A DNA stretch of 64,000 bases. Source: Arthrobacter sp. ISL-85. GTDB lineage: Bacteria > Actinomycetota > Actinomycetes > Actinomycetales > Micrococcaceae. Shown in pieces: positions 45,689-54,319 of this stretch (positions are counted from its first letter, which is position 1; each line of letters begins with the position of its first letter). The stretch lies in the NCBI RefSeq assembly GCF_018613675.1, contig NZ_JAGGPQ010000007.1, forward strand, positions 146,902-210,901. Reading direction: 5' to 3'. The position numbers and the translations under genes are program-made. The notes under the pieces were generated by a model. That model did not search any database and was not told the origin of the DNA. It was given only the letters and a program-made list of their open reading frames with translations.

Positions 45689-46942
45689 GTGTCGAACAAC
45701 CGCGTTACTCACCGACTGCTGACAGCGGCAGCTGTGGCAGCCCTCGCTGCCGGAACCTTGAGCGCTTGCGGGTCAAGCGCAGGTTCGTCATCGGACGGGG
45801 GCAAGGAAGCCTCCTCGATGTACACGTGGATCACCAATGAGAATGACCGCGCCCAATGGCAGGCGTTCGTGGACGCGGCCAAGAAAAAGGATCCGGCGTT
45901 CAACCTCACGCTGGAAGGCCCGAGCTTCAATGATTACTGGACCAAGGTGAAGACCAGGCTGTCCAGTTCCGGGGCGCCGTGCATCATCACCACGCAGGCG
46001 GCCCGGGCGCAGGAGCTCAAGGACCTCACGGTTCCGCTGGACGACCTCGCCAAGAGCAACAACATCGACATATCCATGTACAACAAGGCAATGATTGACG
46101 GCCTGACCGTGGACGGCACCCTCCGTGGCATCCCCTACGACGCCGAGCCCGTGGTGCTCTATTACAACAAGGACCTGCTGGCGGCGGCAGGTGTGAAAGA
46201 GCCCGGCACCAAGTACACCACCAGCCAGTTTGCCTCGGATTTGAAGGCCCTGACCAAGGACGGCGTTTCCGGCCTGGCGATTCCGCCGGGCTTTGGTTCC
46301 GGCCCCGGGCTTCCCATGGCCTTCGCCGACGGCAATGAGCCCGTCAAGGACGGGAAGCTGGATCTAACGAACAGCGGCCTTGTAGCGGATCAGCAGTTCG
46401 CCTTTGACTTGGCCGCGAAGGAGAAAGTGGGCACAGCTCCGCAATCGTCCGACGGCACCGACGTTCCGGAACAGCAGTTCATGAGCGGCAAGGCCGCAAT
46501 GATCATCGACGGCCCCTGGATGTACGACACGCTGACCACCAAGACACAGGGCAAGGTCGGCATCGCCGTCGTCCCCTCAAAATCGGGGGACAGCATCGGC
46601 ATGATCCAGGGTTCCGCTTTCGCCATTGCCGCGTCCTGCAAGGATAAGGAGGCGGCATTCAAGAACATCATGAAGATCACCACTCCCGAGGTAGTCGGGG
46701 CGGTCGGGGCAGCGCGCGGGACCGTGCCTTCCGTGGAATCCGCCCTGAAGGACTGGGCCGGAACCAAGCCCGCGGCCGACGTTGAGGTAGTGAAGGCCCT
46801 CCTGGCGAGCGGCCGGCCGTTGGTCACCACCCCGAGCTGGAACCAGGTGGAAACAACCTTCAGCCAGTACTCCAGTGAGGGTTTCCGGGGCAGCAAGTCC
46901 GCCCAGGACATTCTCTCCACCATCACGAACTCAGCCAAGTAA
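45689..46942 (+). CDS. ABC sugar-binding lipoprotein (fucoside importer)
   Basis: A 417-aa family 1 solute-binding protein from GTG 45689, eight bases after AAAGGA. Lipoprotein signal: LLTAAAVAALAAGTLSACGS with the lipobox Cys near residue 27, then a Ser/Gly linker. Mature-domain features include GTLRGIPYDAEPVVLYYNKDLLAAAG and MSGKAAMIIDGPWMY, typical of carbohydrate binders. Located before two permease genes and an alpha-L-fucosidase gene, so a fucose-containing glycoside is the likely cargo. No ATPase gene follows; a shared MsiK-type ATPase elsewhere would be needed. Confidence 0.92.
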   Translation: MSNNRVTHRLLTAAAVAALAAGTLSACGSSAGSSSDGGKEASSMYTWITNENDRAQWQAFVDAAKKKDPAFNLTLEGPSFNDYWTKVKTRLSSSGAPCIITTQAARAQELKDLTVPLDDLAKSNNIDISMYNKAMIDGLTVDGTLRGIPYDAEPVVLYYNKDLLAAAGVKEPGTKYTTSQFASDLKALTKDGVSGLAIPPGFGSGPGLPMAFADGNEPVKDGKLDLTNSGLVADQQFAFDLAAKEKVGTAPQSSDGTDVPEQQFMSGKAAMIIDGPWMYDTLTTKTQGKVGIAVVPSKSGDSIGMIQGSAFAIAASCKDKEAAFKNIMKITTPEVVGAVGAARGTVPSVESALKDWAGTKPAADVEVVKALLASGRPLVTTPSWNQVETTFSQYSSEGFRGSKSAQDILSTITNSAK

Positions 46943-46998
46943 TCCTCCCGGGGCACGTTCCCCGCCCGGAGCCGCCCCGCTCATGGAATAGGTCAACG

Positions 46999-47919
46999 AT
47001 GACTGCCTTACCGACGCTAGCCGTAAAGAACGCAAAGAAGCCCGCCGGAGTTACCGGCCACGGAAAGCTCGCCGCGCTGTATCTCGCCCCAGGGATGCTT
47101 GGGTTCTTCATCTTTATCGTGGTGCCGCTCATTGCCTCCCTGGTGATCAGCCTGTTCGACTGGCCACTGTTCGGCACGCCGAAATTCGTGGGGCTGGACA
47201 ACTACATCCGGATGCTCAGCGGCGATCCCGTGTTCTGGACAGTCCTGGGCAACACGCTGTTCTTCGCGGTCTGCTACACGGTGCTCAACCTCGTCCTGGC
47301 GCTGGGTTTGTCAACCTGGCTGCACAGCCTGGGGAGCTGGGGCCCATTCTTCCGCGTCCTCTTCTTCGTCCCGGTTGTGACGCCGATGGTGGCAAACGCG
47401 CTGGTGTGGCGGCTGATGCTTACCGATGACGGCGTCGTGAACAGCTTCCTGGCCAACTTCGGCATTGCCGGCCCGTCCTGGCTCAGTGACAGCCAGTTGG
47501 CCATGGGCTCGCTGATTGCCATGTCCGTGTGGCAGGGCGTCGGCTACAACATCATCGTCCTCGGCGCGGGGCTCAACGGGATCTCGCCCAACCTGCTGGA
47601 AGCAGCCCGCATTGACGGTGCGGGAGCGTGGCAACGTTTCTTCCGGGTGGTATTGCCGATGCTGTCGCCGTCGCTCTTCTTCTGCACGGTGATGACCATC
47701 ATTGGATCCTTCAAGGTCTTCACCCAGCCATACCTGCTCACTCTGGGCGGCCCTGGTGAATCCACCAATACCATCGTGCTCTACCTGTACCGCAACGGTT
47801 TTTCCTTCGACAAGCTCGGCTACGCATCGGCCCTGGCGTGGGCGCTCTTTGTGATCGTCATGCTTATCACCGCACTGCAGTTCTCCCAGCAGAAGAGGTT
47901 GGTCAACTATGACAACTGA
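46999..47919 (+). CDS. ABC sugar permease, MalF-like
   Basis: A 306-aa inner-membrane permease with about six spans, starting APGMLGFFIFIVVPLIASLVIS after a short cytoplasmic tail. The EAA loop, which contacts the ATPase, reads EAARIDGAGAWQRFFRVVLPML. Pairs with the next permease; its 3' end overlaps that gene by 11 bases, indicating coupled translation. Confidence 0.93.
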   Translation: MTALPTLAVKNAKKPAGVTGHGKLAALYLAPGMLGFFIFIVVPLIASLVISLFDWPLFGTPKFVGLDNYIRMLSGDPVFWTVLGNTLFFAVCYTVLNLVLALGLSTWLHSLGSWGPFFRVLFFVPVVTPMVANALVWRLMLTDDGVVNSFLANFGIAGPSWLSDSQLAMGSLIAMSVWQGVGYNIIVLGAGLNGISPNLLEAARIDGAGAWQRFFRVVLPMLSPSLFFCTVMTIIGSFKVFTQPYLLTLGGPGESTNTIVLYLYRNGFSFDKLGYASALAWALFVIVMLITALQFSQQKRLVNYDN

Positions 47920-48808
47920 GACCATGGCCAAGGGCGCCGCTCCGAACGCCAGCGCCCTGAAACGCCAACCCCCGGCACGCCGCAGGAAGATGCGGCCGGG
48001 CACCTACGTCAGCAGGCTTGCCATAATCCTTGCGGGCCTTGTCTTCTTCTTTCCGTTCCTCTGGATGGTCGCCACCTCCCTGAAGCCGACATCCGAGGTC
48101 TTCTCCACCGGTGCAAGCTTCCTGGCTTCCCGCATCGAATGGTCCAACTATGTTGCTGCATGGACTGCCATTCCCTTCGCGCAGGTCATCGCCAACAGCT
48201 TCCTGGTGTCCATTGCCGGCGCGGCCCTGACCACCGTGGTGTCACTGCTGTCCGCGTATGCCTTCGCACGGCTGCAGTTCAAGCATCGCGACAAGCTGTT
48301 CCTTGTTTTCCTTGGCACGCTGGTGCTGCCGCAGGAAGTCCTGGTCATCCCGCTCTACATCATGATGAACAAGCTGGAATTGATAAATTCGCTTCCGGCG
48401 CTCATCGTTCCGTTCGCTTTCGGGGCTTTCGGGGCCTTCCTGATCCGGCAGTTCCTGCTCTCCCTCCCGGTCGAATTCGAAGAAGCCGCCCGGATCGACG
48501 GCGCCGGCTCCATCCGGATCCTGTGGAGCGTCATCCTGCCGCTGGTCCGCGCACCGCTCGCGGTGGTGGCTGTCTTTAGCTTCATCGATTACTGGAGCAG
48601 CTTCCTGTGGCCCCTGATCGTCATCAATGACGTCTCGCAGGCCACGATTCCGCTCGGCCTGTCCATGTTCTCCGGCGAACGCGGAACTGACTGGGGGCCA
48701 CTGATGGCCGCCGCCACCGTAGCTGTGATCCCCAGCCTGTTGGTGGTAATCCTCCTGCAGCGCCAGCTGGTCAAGGGTGTCAGCATGGGCGGCTTCGGCG
48801 GCCGCTGA
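47909..48808 (+). CDS. ABC sugar permease, MalG-like
   Basis: A 299-aa permease. After a basic N-terminal tail come about six spans beginning LAIILAGLVFFFPFLWMVATSL. EAA loop: EAARIDGAGSIRILWSVILPLVR. The C-terminus QRQLVKGVSMGGFGGR is typical of MalG-type carbohydrate permeases. Forms the heterodimeric channel with the product of the preceding gene. Confidence 0.93.
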   Translation: MTTETMAKGAAPNASALKRQPPARRRKMRPGTYVSRLAIILAGLVFFFPFLWMVATSLKPTSEVFSTGASFLASRIEWSNYVAAWTAIPFAQVIANSFLVSIAGAALTTVVSLLSAYAFARLQFKHRDKLFLVFLGTLVLPQEVLVIPLYIMMNKLELINSLPALIVPFAFGAFGAFLIRQFLLSLPVEFEEAARIDGAGSIRILWSVILPLVRAPLAVVAVFSFIDYWSSFLWPLIVINDVSQATIPLGLSMFSGERGTDWGPLMAAATVAVIPSLLVVILLQRQLVKGVSMGGFGGR

Positions 48809-48891
48809 CGGTCCCGTGCCCAGATCTCCCCATACCCCCGAGCAATCCCAAATCCAAGAACGACAGATCACAAGAATTGGAGCAGTGCAGC

Positions 48892-50238
48892 ATGAGCGAC
48901 GCTACGGCCACCCCTGAAGAATGGAACCAGCTGTCCCGGCCCGTCCCTGAGTGGTTCCAGAACGCGCCCTTCGGCATCTTCATCCACTGGGGTGCGTACT
49001 CGGTCCCCGCCTGGGCGGAACCCATCGGCGCCCTGGGCACCATCGAGGACCGGGAGTGGTTTACGCACAACCCCTACGCGGAGTGGTACTACAACACCAT
49101 CCGCATTGACGGCAGCCCCGCGCAGCAGCACCACCAGGATGTCTTCGGAGGCGAGGACTACGACGCCTTCCTGGACCAATGGAAGGCAGAACAGTTTGAT
49201 CCGGCGGACTGGGTGGAGCTGTTCAAATTTGCCGGTGCCGATTACGTGGTTCCGACCACGAAGCACCATGACGGCATTGCGCTCTGGGACGCTCCGGGAA
49301 CAGGGGAGCGGAACACGGTCCACCGCGGACCGCGCAGGGACCTGATCGGCGAAATCGCCCGGGCCGTGGATGACAAGGGCCTGAAGCTGGGCCTGTACTA
49401 TTCCGGCGGATTGGACTGGCATGTGCGCCCCTTCCCGCCGCACGTCACCAGCGAAAGTGTCCACGACACTTCCCGCCCCAAGGACGCCGGCTACGCCGAA
49501 TACGCCTACAACCATGTGGTGGACCTGGTGGACAAATACCGGCCAGATGTCCTGTGGAACGACATTGAATGGCCCGACGCCGGCAAGCACTTTGGCGAGC
49601 ACGGGCTCGGAAAGTTGTTCGAGCACTTCTATTCGATCAACCCACAGGGTGTGGTGAACGACCGTTGGGGCGACACCCACAAGGACTATGCCACCAGCGA
49701 GTATGAAGCCGCCCGGGAGCACGAGTCCGAATCCGAGTGGGAGAACTGCAGGGGCATCGGATTCTCCTTCGGCTACAACCAGGTGGAAGGTCCGGAGCAA
49801 TCGTTGACCGGCCAGCAGTTGGCCCGCCACCTGACAGACGTGGTCTCCCGCGGCGGCCACTTCCTGTTGAACGTCGGCCCGCGGGCGGACGGCACCATCC
49901 CGGAAATCCAGCGCCAGGCCCTGACCGACCTCGGCCGCTGGATGACCACGGCCAAGCAGTACCTGGTGGGGGCCCGTCCGCTTGAAGACGCCCCGGCAGG
50001 CAACGACGAGGACAGCTGGGTCCGATGGGTGGACCGGGGCTCGGAAATCGTAGCCTTCGTTGATGCGCTTGCCGGGGGTGCCGAGGCCACTTTGAAGCTG
50101 GACGCGGACAAGCTCTCCTTGGCGCAGGCCTCGATGGAAGGTGCCGGCGGAACCGTCGAGGCGCGCGACGGTGCACTCAAGGTGACGCTGTCGCCGGACC
50201 GTCCCGGCCCGGTCATCGTCCGCATCCCCAAGCCGTAG
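48892..50238 (+). CDS. Alpha-L-fucosidase (GH29), cytoplasmic
   Basis: A 448-aa protein from ATG 48892, about ten bases after GGAG; the TTG at 48877 is less likely. Releases L-fucose from fucosides. GH29 features: FGIFIHWGAYSVPAW at 27-41, KHHDG (124-128) binding fucose, LKLGLYYSGGLDW, and the nucleophile D224 in VLWNDIEWPD. The general acid/base is not assigned by eye. A C-terminal beta-sandwich follows (about 350-448). No signal peptide is present, so the enzyme acts on imported glycosides delivered by the preceding ABC transporter; freed fucose enters the divergent oxidative pathway. Confidence 0.93.
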   Translation: MSDATATPEEWNQLSRPVPEWFQNAPFGIFIHWGAYSVPAWAEPIGALGTIEDREWFTHNPYAEWYYNTIRIDGSPAQQHHQDVFGGEDYDAFLDQWKAEQFDPADWVELFKFAGADYVVPTTKHHDGIALWDAPGTGERNTVHRGPRRDLIGEIARAVDDKGLKLGLYYSGGLDWHVRPFPPHVTSESVHDTSRPKDAGYAEYAYNHVVDLVDKYRPDVLWNDIEWPDAGKHFGEHGLGKLFEHFYSINPQGVVNDRWGDTHKDYATSEYEAAREHESESEWENCRGIGFSFGYNQVEGPEQSLTGQQLARHLTDVVSRGGHFLLNVGPRADGTIPEIQRQALTDLGRWMTTAKQYLVGARPLEDAPAGNDEDSWVRWVDRGSEIVAFVDALAGGAEATLKLDADKLSLAQASMEGAGGTVEARDGALKVTLSPDRPGPVIVRIPKP

Positions 50239-50261
50239 GACCCGAAGGACCTCACGCGACC

Positions 50262-50290
50262 GCGGCCGTCCCACCAAAGGGGGCGGCCGC
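50262..50290. terminator. Bidirectional terminator between the fucosidase and ArsR-SRPBCC genes
   Basis: An 11-bp stem (50262-50272 with 50280-50290, one G-T pair) around a 7-base loop, between two converging genes whose stops are at 50238 and 50307. U-tract is weak on both sides. Confidence 0.65.
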
Positions 50291-50306
50291 CGTCGTGCCC
50301 CTGGTG

Positions 50307-51059
50307 TTATGTGTACATCAGGGACCCCGGCGTGGTGAGCTTTTCGCCGGTTTCCAGCCAGGTCTTCAGGCCGGAGAGGATCATCGGCCAGCCGCCGTAG
50401 AGCTGTTCGTTGGCGCCCTCGCGCAGGTCGCTATGGGTGACGGTGAGGTGGCAGGAATCGCCCACGGGTTCGATTTCCCAGGTGATCCTGGACGTGCCCT
50501 CGGCCTTGACGTCCTCGCCCCACAAGGCGCGCATGGTCTGGACCAGCCGTCGCGGCGGGTCCACTTCCAGGTTCTCGCCTTCGCCGAGGATCTGCCCTGC
50601 CTTCGGATTGCCCATTTCGAAGCGGCCGCCGGGCGTCCAGTCTGCCTCGAGCGTATTGCCGAACTGGTACTTGCTGCGGATATCGCTGTCCGTGATGGCT
50701 TCCCAGAGCCGTTCGGGCGTGGTCTTGATGTAAATCTCGAAGATCTTTTCCATGGGACTTTCCAATCTGGATTTGAGGTCGCTGAGGGCAGCGGCCCATG
50801 GCTGTGCGTATTTGCTGACCCAGCGGTCGTGGACCAGGCGGATGGGGACCGGATTCAGGAAGTGCAGCTTTTCCCGTCCCCGACGGCGGCTCACCACGAG
50901 TCCTGCGTCCTCCAGGATGCGGAGGTGCTTGGCGATCCCGAACCGGGACATGCTGAACCGTGCTTCAAGCGCACTCAGGCTCTGACCGTCCTCGCGGAAC
51001 AGCTCATCGAGCAGGTCCCTGCGGGTGGGGTCGGAGAGTGCTTTGAACACGTCGTCCAT
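50307..51059 (-). CDS. ArsR-family regulator fused to an SRPBCC (AHSA1-like) domain
   Basis: A 250-aa two-domain protein. N-terminal ArsR winged helix (MDDVFKALSDPTRRDLLDEL; SMSRFGIAKHLRILEDAGLV) without the metal-binding CxC motif; C-terminal SRPBCC domain from about residue 105 (KIFEIYIKTTPERLWEAITD; WTPGGRFEMGN; TRITWEIEP-type strands) able to bind a hydrophobic ligand. Such fusions sense small molecules in one polypeptide. A perfect 10-bp-arm palindrome eight bases upstream of the start is the obvious autoregulatory site. No other target gene is obvious nearby. Confidence 0.9.
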   Translation of the reverse strand: MDDVFKALSDPTRRDLLDELFREDGQSLSALEARFSMSRFGIAKHLRILEDAGLVVSRRRGREKLHFLNPVPIRLVHDRWVSKYAQPWAAALSDLKSRLESPMEKIFEIYIKTTPERLWEAITDSDIRSKYQFGNTLEADWTPGGRFEMGNPKAGQILGEGENLEVDPPRRLVQTMRALWGEDVKAEGTSRITWEIEPVGDSCHLTVTHSDLREGANEQLYGGWPMILSGLKTWLETGEKLTTPGSLMYT

Positions 51060-51067
51060 GCCTTAAT

Positions 51068-51093
51068 GATAGGTGACTAAATGGTCACCTATC
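51068..51093 (-). promoter_or_regulatory. Operator of the ArsR-SRPBCC gene
   Basis: GATAGGTGAC (51068-51077), spacer of six, GTCACCTATC (51084-51093): a perfect inverted repeat with 10-bp arms ending eight bases upstream of the start codon, where a repressor would block transcription or initiation. Confidence 0.75.
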
Positions 51094-51105
51094 AAGGGTT
51101 TCCGG

Positions 51106-52338
51106 TCAGTTCCTGGAGGCCAGGTTCCGGTCCCGCTCCTCAAACACCTCATCGCCCGGCCCGGTGAAGGCGCGAGAACGTTCCACGGCCTCGATGGAGC
51201 CGGTGAACAGCTGGGATTCGTGCGGGTCCGCCAGGGAAGCAGCCGCCGGCCCGGGCGAACCCATCCCCCGCAGTGGTGCCTTGCGCCGGGTGGCCGTGCC
51301 GCCGTCGTCCGCTGCCTGGGCCCAGCGCTGGTGCGGCAACGCCTGCGGATGGTTCTGCTGGAGGAACGTGACCATGGTTTCGCGGACCAGGCAGCGCAGG
51401 TCGAAGAGTGCGGCGCTGTCCGCCGCGCTGACCAGGATGCGGACGCGGACAAAGCCTCCGGTGGCATCCGTAATCTGCAGGACGCCGACGCGCTCATCCC
51501 ACAACTCGGTACCGGCCAGGGCCCGCCGGAGCTCGGCGCGCATGTCCTCCACCGGGGCACGCCAGTCGAGGTCGAACTCCACTGTGCCCATCACTTCTGA
51601 CTGGCGGCGCGTCCAGTTCTCGAAGGGGGTGGTGGTGAAGTAGGTGGAGGGCAGGATCAGCCGGCGGTCGTCCCAAAGATGGACCACCACGTAGGTCAGG
51701 GTGATCTCCTCGATCCTGCCCCATTCCTTCAGGACAACCACCACGTCATCCACGCGGATGGCGTCGGTGAACGCCAGCTGCATGCCTGCAAAGACATTGA
51801 CCAGGGACGTCTGCGCGGCAAGGCCTGCCACGATGGAGATCACGCCCGCGGACGCCAGCAGCCCGGCCCCCAGTGCCTGGATGGCGGGGAAGGTCAGCAT
51901 TGCCGTGCCGACGGCGAGCACCACCACCAGCGCCACGGCGATCCGGCGGGCCAGGATCATCTGCGTGCGCAGCCTCCGCGCCCTCCGGTTGTCCGCCACG
52001 TCCACGCTGTGCCGGGTCAGCACCACCGCCTCGACGATCAGCAGGACCGCGATGGCCAGCCATGCCAACGCGCCGATCATGGCAAGCAGCAGGAGATGGT
52101 CGACGCCGGCGTGCCAGCTTTCCCCGCCGGCAGTCAGTGCCAGCGCGGCCCGGACGCCCACCAGGCACAGTGCCAGCCGCAGCGGCTGGCGGGCCACCCG
52201 GGAGGTGGCCTGCAGCTCGGGCCGTTTCCGGTTGAGCCTCAGGACGGTCTTGCGGAGCAGCCAGGACAGGGCAAGGCCGGCCACCACCGCCAGGGCCATG
52301 GCGATGAAGGGCAGGGCAGGATTCAGGACGTCTAGCAT
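51106..52338 (-). CDS. MscS-family mechanosensitive ion channel
   Basis: A 410-aa protein, ATG 52338 with AGAGG seven bases upstream. Four N-terminal membrane helices (for example LPFIAMALAVVAGLALSWLL; AMIGALAWLAIAVLLIVEAVVL; IAVALVVVLAVGTAMLTFPAI) lead to the pore helix, rich in Gly and Ala (LGAGLLASAGVISIVAGLAAQTSLVNVFAG), and the MscS beta domain (DAIRVDDVVVVLKEWGRIEEITLTYVVV; RRLILPSTYFTTTPFENW). The C-terminal ~80 residues are a disordered basic tail. Protects against osmotic downshock. Monocistronic. Confidence 0.92.
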   Translation of the reverse strand: MLDVLNPALPFIAMALAVVAGLALSWLLRKTVLRLNRKRPELQATSRVARQPLRLALCLVGVRAALALTAGGESWHAGVDHLLLLAMIGALAWLAIAVLLIVEAVVLTRHSVDVADNRRARRLRTQMILARRIAVALVVVLAVGTAMLTFPAIQALGAGLLASAGVISIVAGLAAQTSLVNVFAGMQLAFTDAIRVDDVVVVLKEWGRIEEITLTYVVVHLWDDRRLILPSTYFTTTPFENWTRRQSEVMGTVEFDLDWRAPVEDMRAELRRALAGTELWDERVGVLQITDATGGFVRVRILVSAADSAALFDLRCLVRETMVTFLQQNHPQALPHQRWAQAADDGGTATRRKAPLRGMGSPGPAAASLADPHESQLFTGSIEAVERSRAFTGPGDEVFEERDRNLASRN

Positions 52339-52455
52339 CTGTTAACCTCTATCAAGCTTCTGCCGGGGTCCGAAAATCGGTGTACTGCCGTGGAACGTCC
52401 GCGGTCGCGGCGGAATTGGTCGCCAGGATGTCAACCGATGGGTAGCCTTGGGCGC

Positions 52456-52791
52456 ATGCAGAAGATATCGATCGACGCGCTGGCCCGGCAGCAGCTCGAG
52501 GCGGCGGTGGCCTCCACTAACGGCCGCGCTGCGGACACGGTGTACGGCGGCCACGAAAAGATCCTCCGGCAGTCCGTGATGGCCATGAAGGCCGGAACCC
52601 AATTGAGCGAGCACCAGAACCCCGGCGATGCGACGGTCTTCGTAATCCAGGGCTGCGTCAGCCTCAAGGCCGGCGGCGAGTCCTGGCAGGGCAAGGCCGG
52701 CGACCTGCTGATCGTCCCGCCCGGCCTGCACAGCCTTCATGCCGACGAGGACTCCACGTTCCTGTTCACGGTGGCCAAGTACCGGAACTGA
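52456..52791 (+). CDS. Small cupin-domain protein
   Basis: A 111-aa protein from ATG 52456 (ATG 52390 and 52438 are in frame but add low-similarity sequence). Single cupin barrel: MKAGTQLSEHQNPGDATVFVIQGCVSL and GDLLIVPPGLHSLHADED, with His residues suited to metal binding. No catalytic assignment. Converges with the MFS gene. Confidence 0.85.
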   Translation: MQKISIDALARQQLEAAVASTNGRAADTVYGGHEKILRQSVMAMKAGTQLSEHQNPGDATVFVIQGCVSLKAGGESWQGKAGDLLIVPPGLHSLHADEDSTFLFTVAKYRN

Positions 52792-52810
52792 AATCCTGCC
52801 GGACCTCAGG

Positions 52811-54046
52811 TTAGGCGGGGTCCTGGACTTTGTCCGTCACGGGGCGGGGTTCCAGCCAGATACGTTCCCGCCGGCCGGGCGGGTAGGCATACCTCTTGCC
52901 CGCGAGGGTGATCACGAACGCGGCAACCACGGGGACCGCTGCTGCGGCCGGCACCAGCAGCGGGCCGCCTACCACCAGGGCCGCCGAGCCGTAGAGCGCG
53001 CCGATGGTGATGCCCAGCTGGATGGTCAGGACCGTGAGCCCGTTCGCGGCCTCGCTGTACTCCCCGCCCGCCCGGAGGATCGCGGACTGGTTGTAGATTC
53101 CGATGGCGCCCAGGCCGGCTCCCCAAATGGTCATCAGCACCAGGGCCATGGGCAGGCTCCCCACTGCGAGTGGCAGGAGGAACATCGATGCGGCGATGGC
53201 CGCCGTCGTGATCAGCAGCGAACGGCGGGGGCGCGAATCCACGGTGAGTCCCGCAATCCAAATGCCCAGCAGGCCAGACCCGCCGAGCACGGTGAGGGAG
53301 AGGCTGGTGGCGTAGTCCGGGAGGTCCGCCTCACGGATGAAGGGTGCAATGTAGGTGAACAGGGCGAAATGGGCCAGGACCAGCAGCGGCCAGGCGACGG
53401 CCACGGATTTCACACCCGGCTGGCGGATCGCCTTGCGGAGGGACGGCCGGGCGGCGTCGGTAATGCGCCGGACACGGGGGAGCAGCCAAAACGCGAGCAC
53501 GGTCAGGAGCACACCGAACCCGGCGAGCACCAGGAACGCGGCCCGCCAGCCCAGGAATCCGCCCAGGGCCGTCCCCACCGGGGCGCCAATGGCCAGGCCC
53601 AGGCTGTTGCCGCTGAACACGATGGCCAGGGCCTTGCCCACTTTGTCCGCCGGGACCACGCGGGATACGAACGGCGCCATGGTGGTCCAGAGGAGTCCGT
53701 GCGCCAGCCCGCCCACCAGCCGGGCGATCATCGCTGAGGTGAAATCCGGTGCCAGTCCCACCAGCGCGTTGCTGAGCGCAAAGGTCAGCACCAGCCCCAC
53801 CAGCAGGGCATGCCGCGGGATCTTCCCCAGCAGCCGTGCCGCCGGGACCACCGTGACCACAATGACGGCGGCGTAGGCCGCGGCAAGGTAACCGGCCACC
53901 GGCTCGGAGACCCCAAGGCCGGTACTGATCTGCGGCAGCAGCCCGGACGGGAGGAGTTCGGTGGTGATGGCGGTAAACGCGATGGTGGCCAGGACCACCA
54001 TCGCGGCATAAGGAAAACGGGACGGCGCGGAAATCGCGGAAGACAT
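52811..54046 (-). CDS. MFS transporter (DHA1 family, Cml/YdhP-like)
   Basis: About 411 aa from ATG 54046; the frame continues to a TTG at 54100 that has a GGGAGG only two to three bases away, so the true start is uncertain. Twelve hydrophobic segments; N-terminal YAAMVVLATIAFTAITTELLPSGLLPQI is the sugar-efflux/AraJ/chloramphenicol exporter signature. GAPVGTALGGFLGWRAAFLVLAG matches antiporter motif C. Substrate unknown. A perfect 20-bp palindrome at 54131-54150 lies in its promoter region. Confidence 0.9.
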   Translation of the reverse strand: MSSAISAPSRFPYAAMVVLATIAFTAITTELLPSGLLPQISTGLGVSEPVAGYLAAAYAAVIVVTVVPAARLLGKIPRHALLVGLVLTFALSNALVGLAPDFTSAMIARLVGGLAHGLLWTTMAPFVSRVVPADKVGKALAIVFSGNSLGLAIGAPVGTALGGFLGWRAAFLVLAGFGVLLTVLAFWLLPRVRRITDAARPSLRKAIRQPGVKSVAVAWPLLVLAHFALFTYIAPFIREADLPDYATSLSLTVLGGSGLLGIWIAGLTVDSRPRRSLLITTAAIAASMFLLPLAVGSLPMALVLMTIWGAGLGAIGIYNQSAILRAGGEYSEAANGLTVLTIQLGITIGALYGSAALVVGGPLLVPAAAAVPVVAAFVITLAGKRYAYPPGRRERIWLEPRPVTDKVQDPA

Positions 54047-54130
54047 GGGGGAGCGTCCATTCAAAGGGTGGGGTTGGAAAGCGGCTCGCTGGCCGGACAA
54101 TTCCTCCCTTAAATTTACAGGATTGAAGGA

Positions 54131-54150
54131 CCTGTCACAGACGTGACAGG
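54131..54150 (-). promoter_or_regulatory. 20-bp palindromic operator upstream of the MFS gene
   Basis: CCTGTCAC-AGAC-GTGACAGG, perfect 8-bp arms, 85 bases before the likely MFS start. The size and form suit a TetR- or MarR-type repressor, but no such regulator gene is adjacent. Confidence 0.6.
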
Positions 54151-54194
54151 CCGCCTCTTGTGCCGTGTTGCGGGTCGAAAAATCTGTACGGCAA

Positions 54195-54231
54195 GCGTTG
54201 AAGGGTAAGTTGGTTTACGGAACTTCAACGC
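54195..54231. repeat. GCGTTGAAG-N19-CTTCAACGC inverted repeat
   Basis: Perfect 9-bp arms at 54195-54203 and 54223-54231, between the divergent MFS and hydroxyacid dehydrogenase genes, upstream of the 15-codon ORF. Could be an operator pair or a leader hairpin. Confidence 0.45.
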
Positions 54232-54271
54232 CCGCTGTGAATATGCCGGACCCGGAATACTGGAGACACCC

Positions 54272-54319
54272 ATGAGCACCTGCTGTCCCGCCAACGTGAA
54301 GCTGATGGTCGCTGCGTGA
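54272..54319 (+). CDS. 15-aa upstream ORF coupled to the hydroxyacid dehydrogenase gene
   Basis: ATG 54272 is preceded by GGAG with a six-base spacer, and the frame encodes MSTCCPANVKLMVAA before TGA. That TGA overlaps the GTG start of the dehydrogenase (GTGA). The dehydrogenase start lacks a ribosome site of its own, so translation of this short ORF probably feeds ribosomes to it. The Cys-Cys pair recalls cysteine-responsive leader peptides, but this is only suggestive. Confidence 0.5.
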   Translation: MSTCCPANVKLMVAA

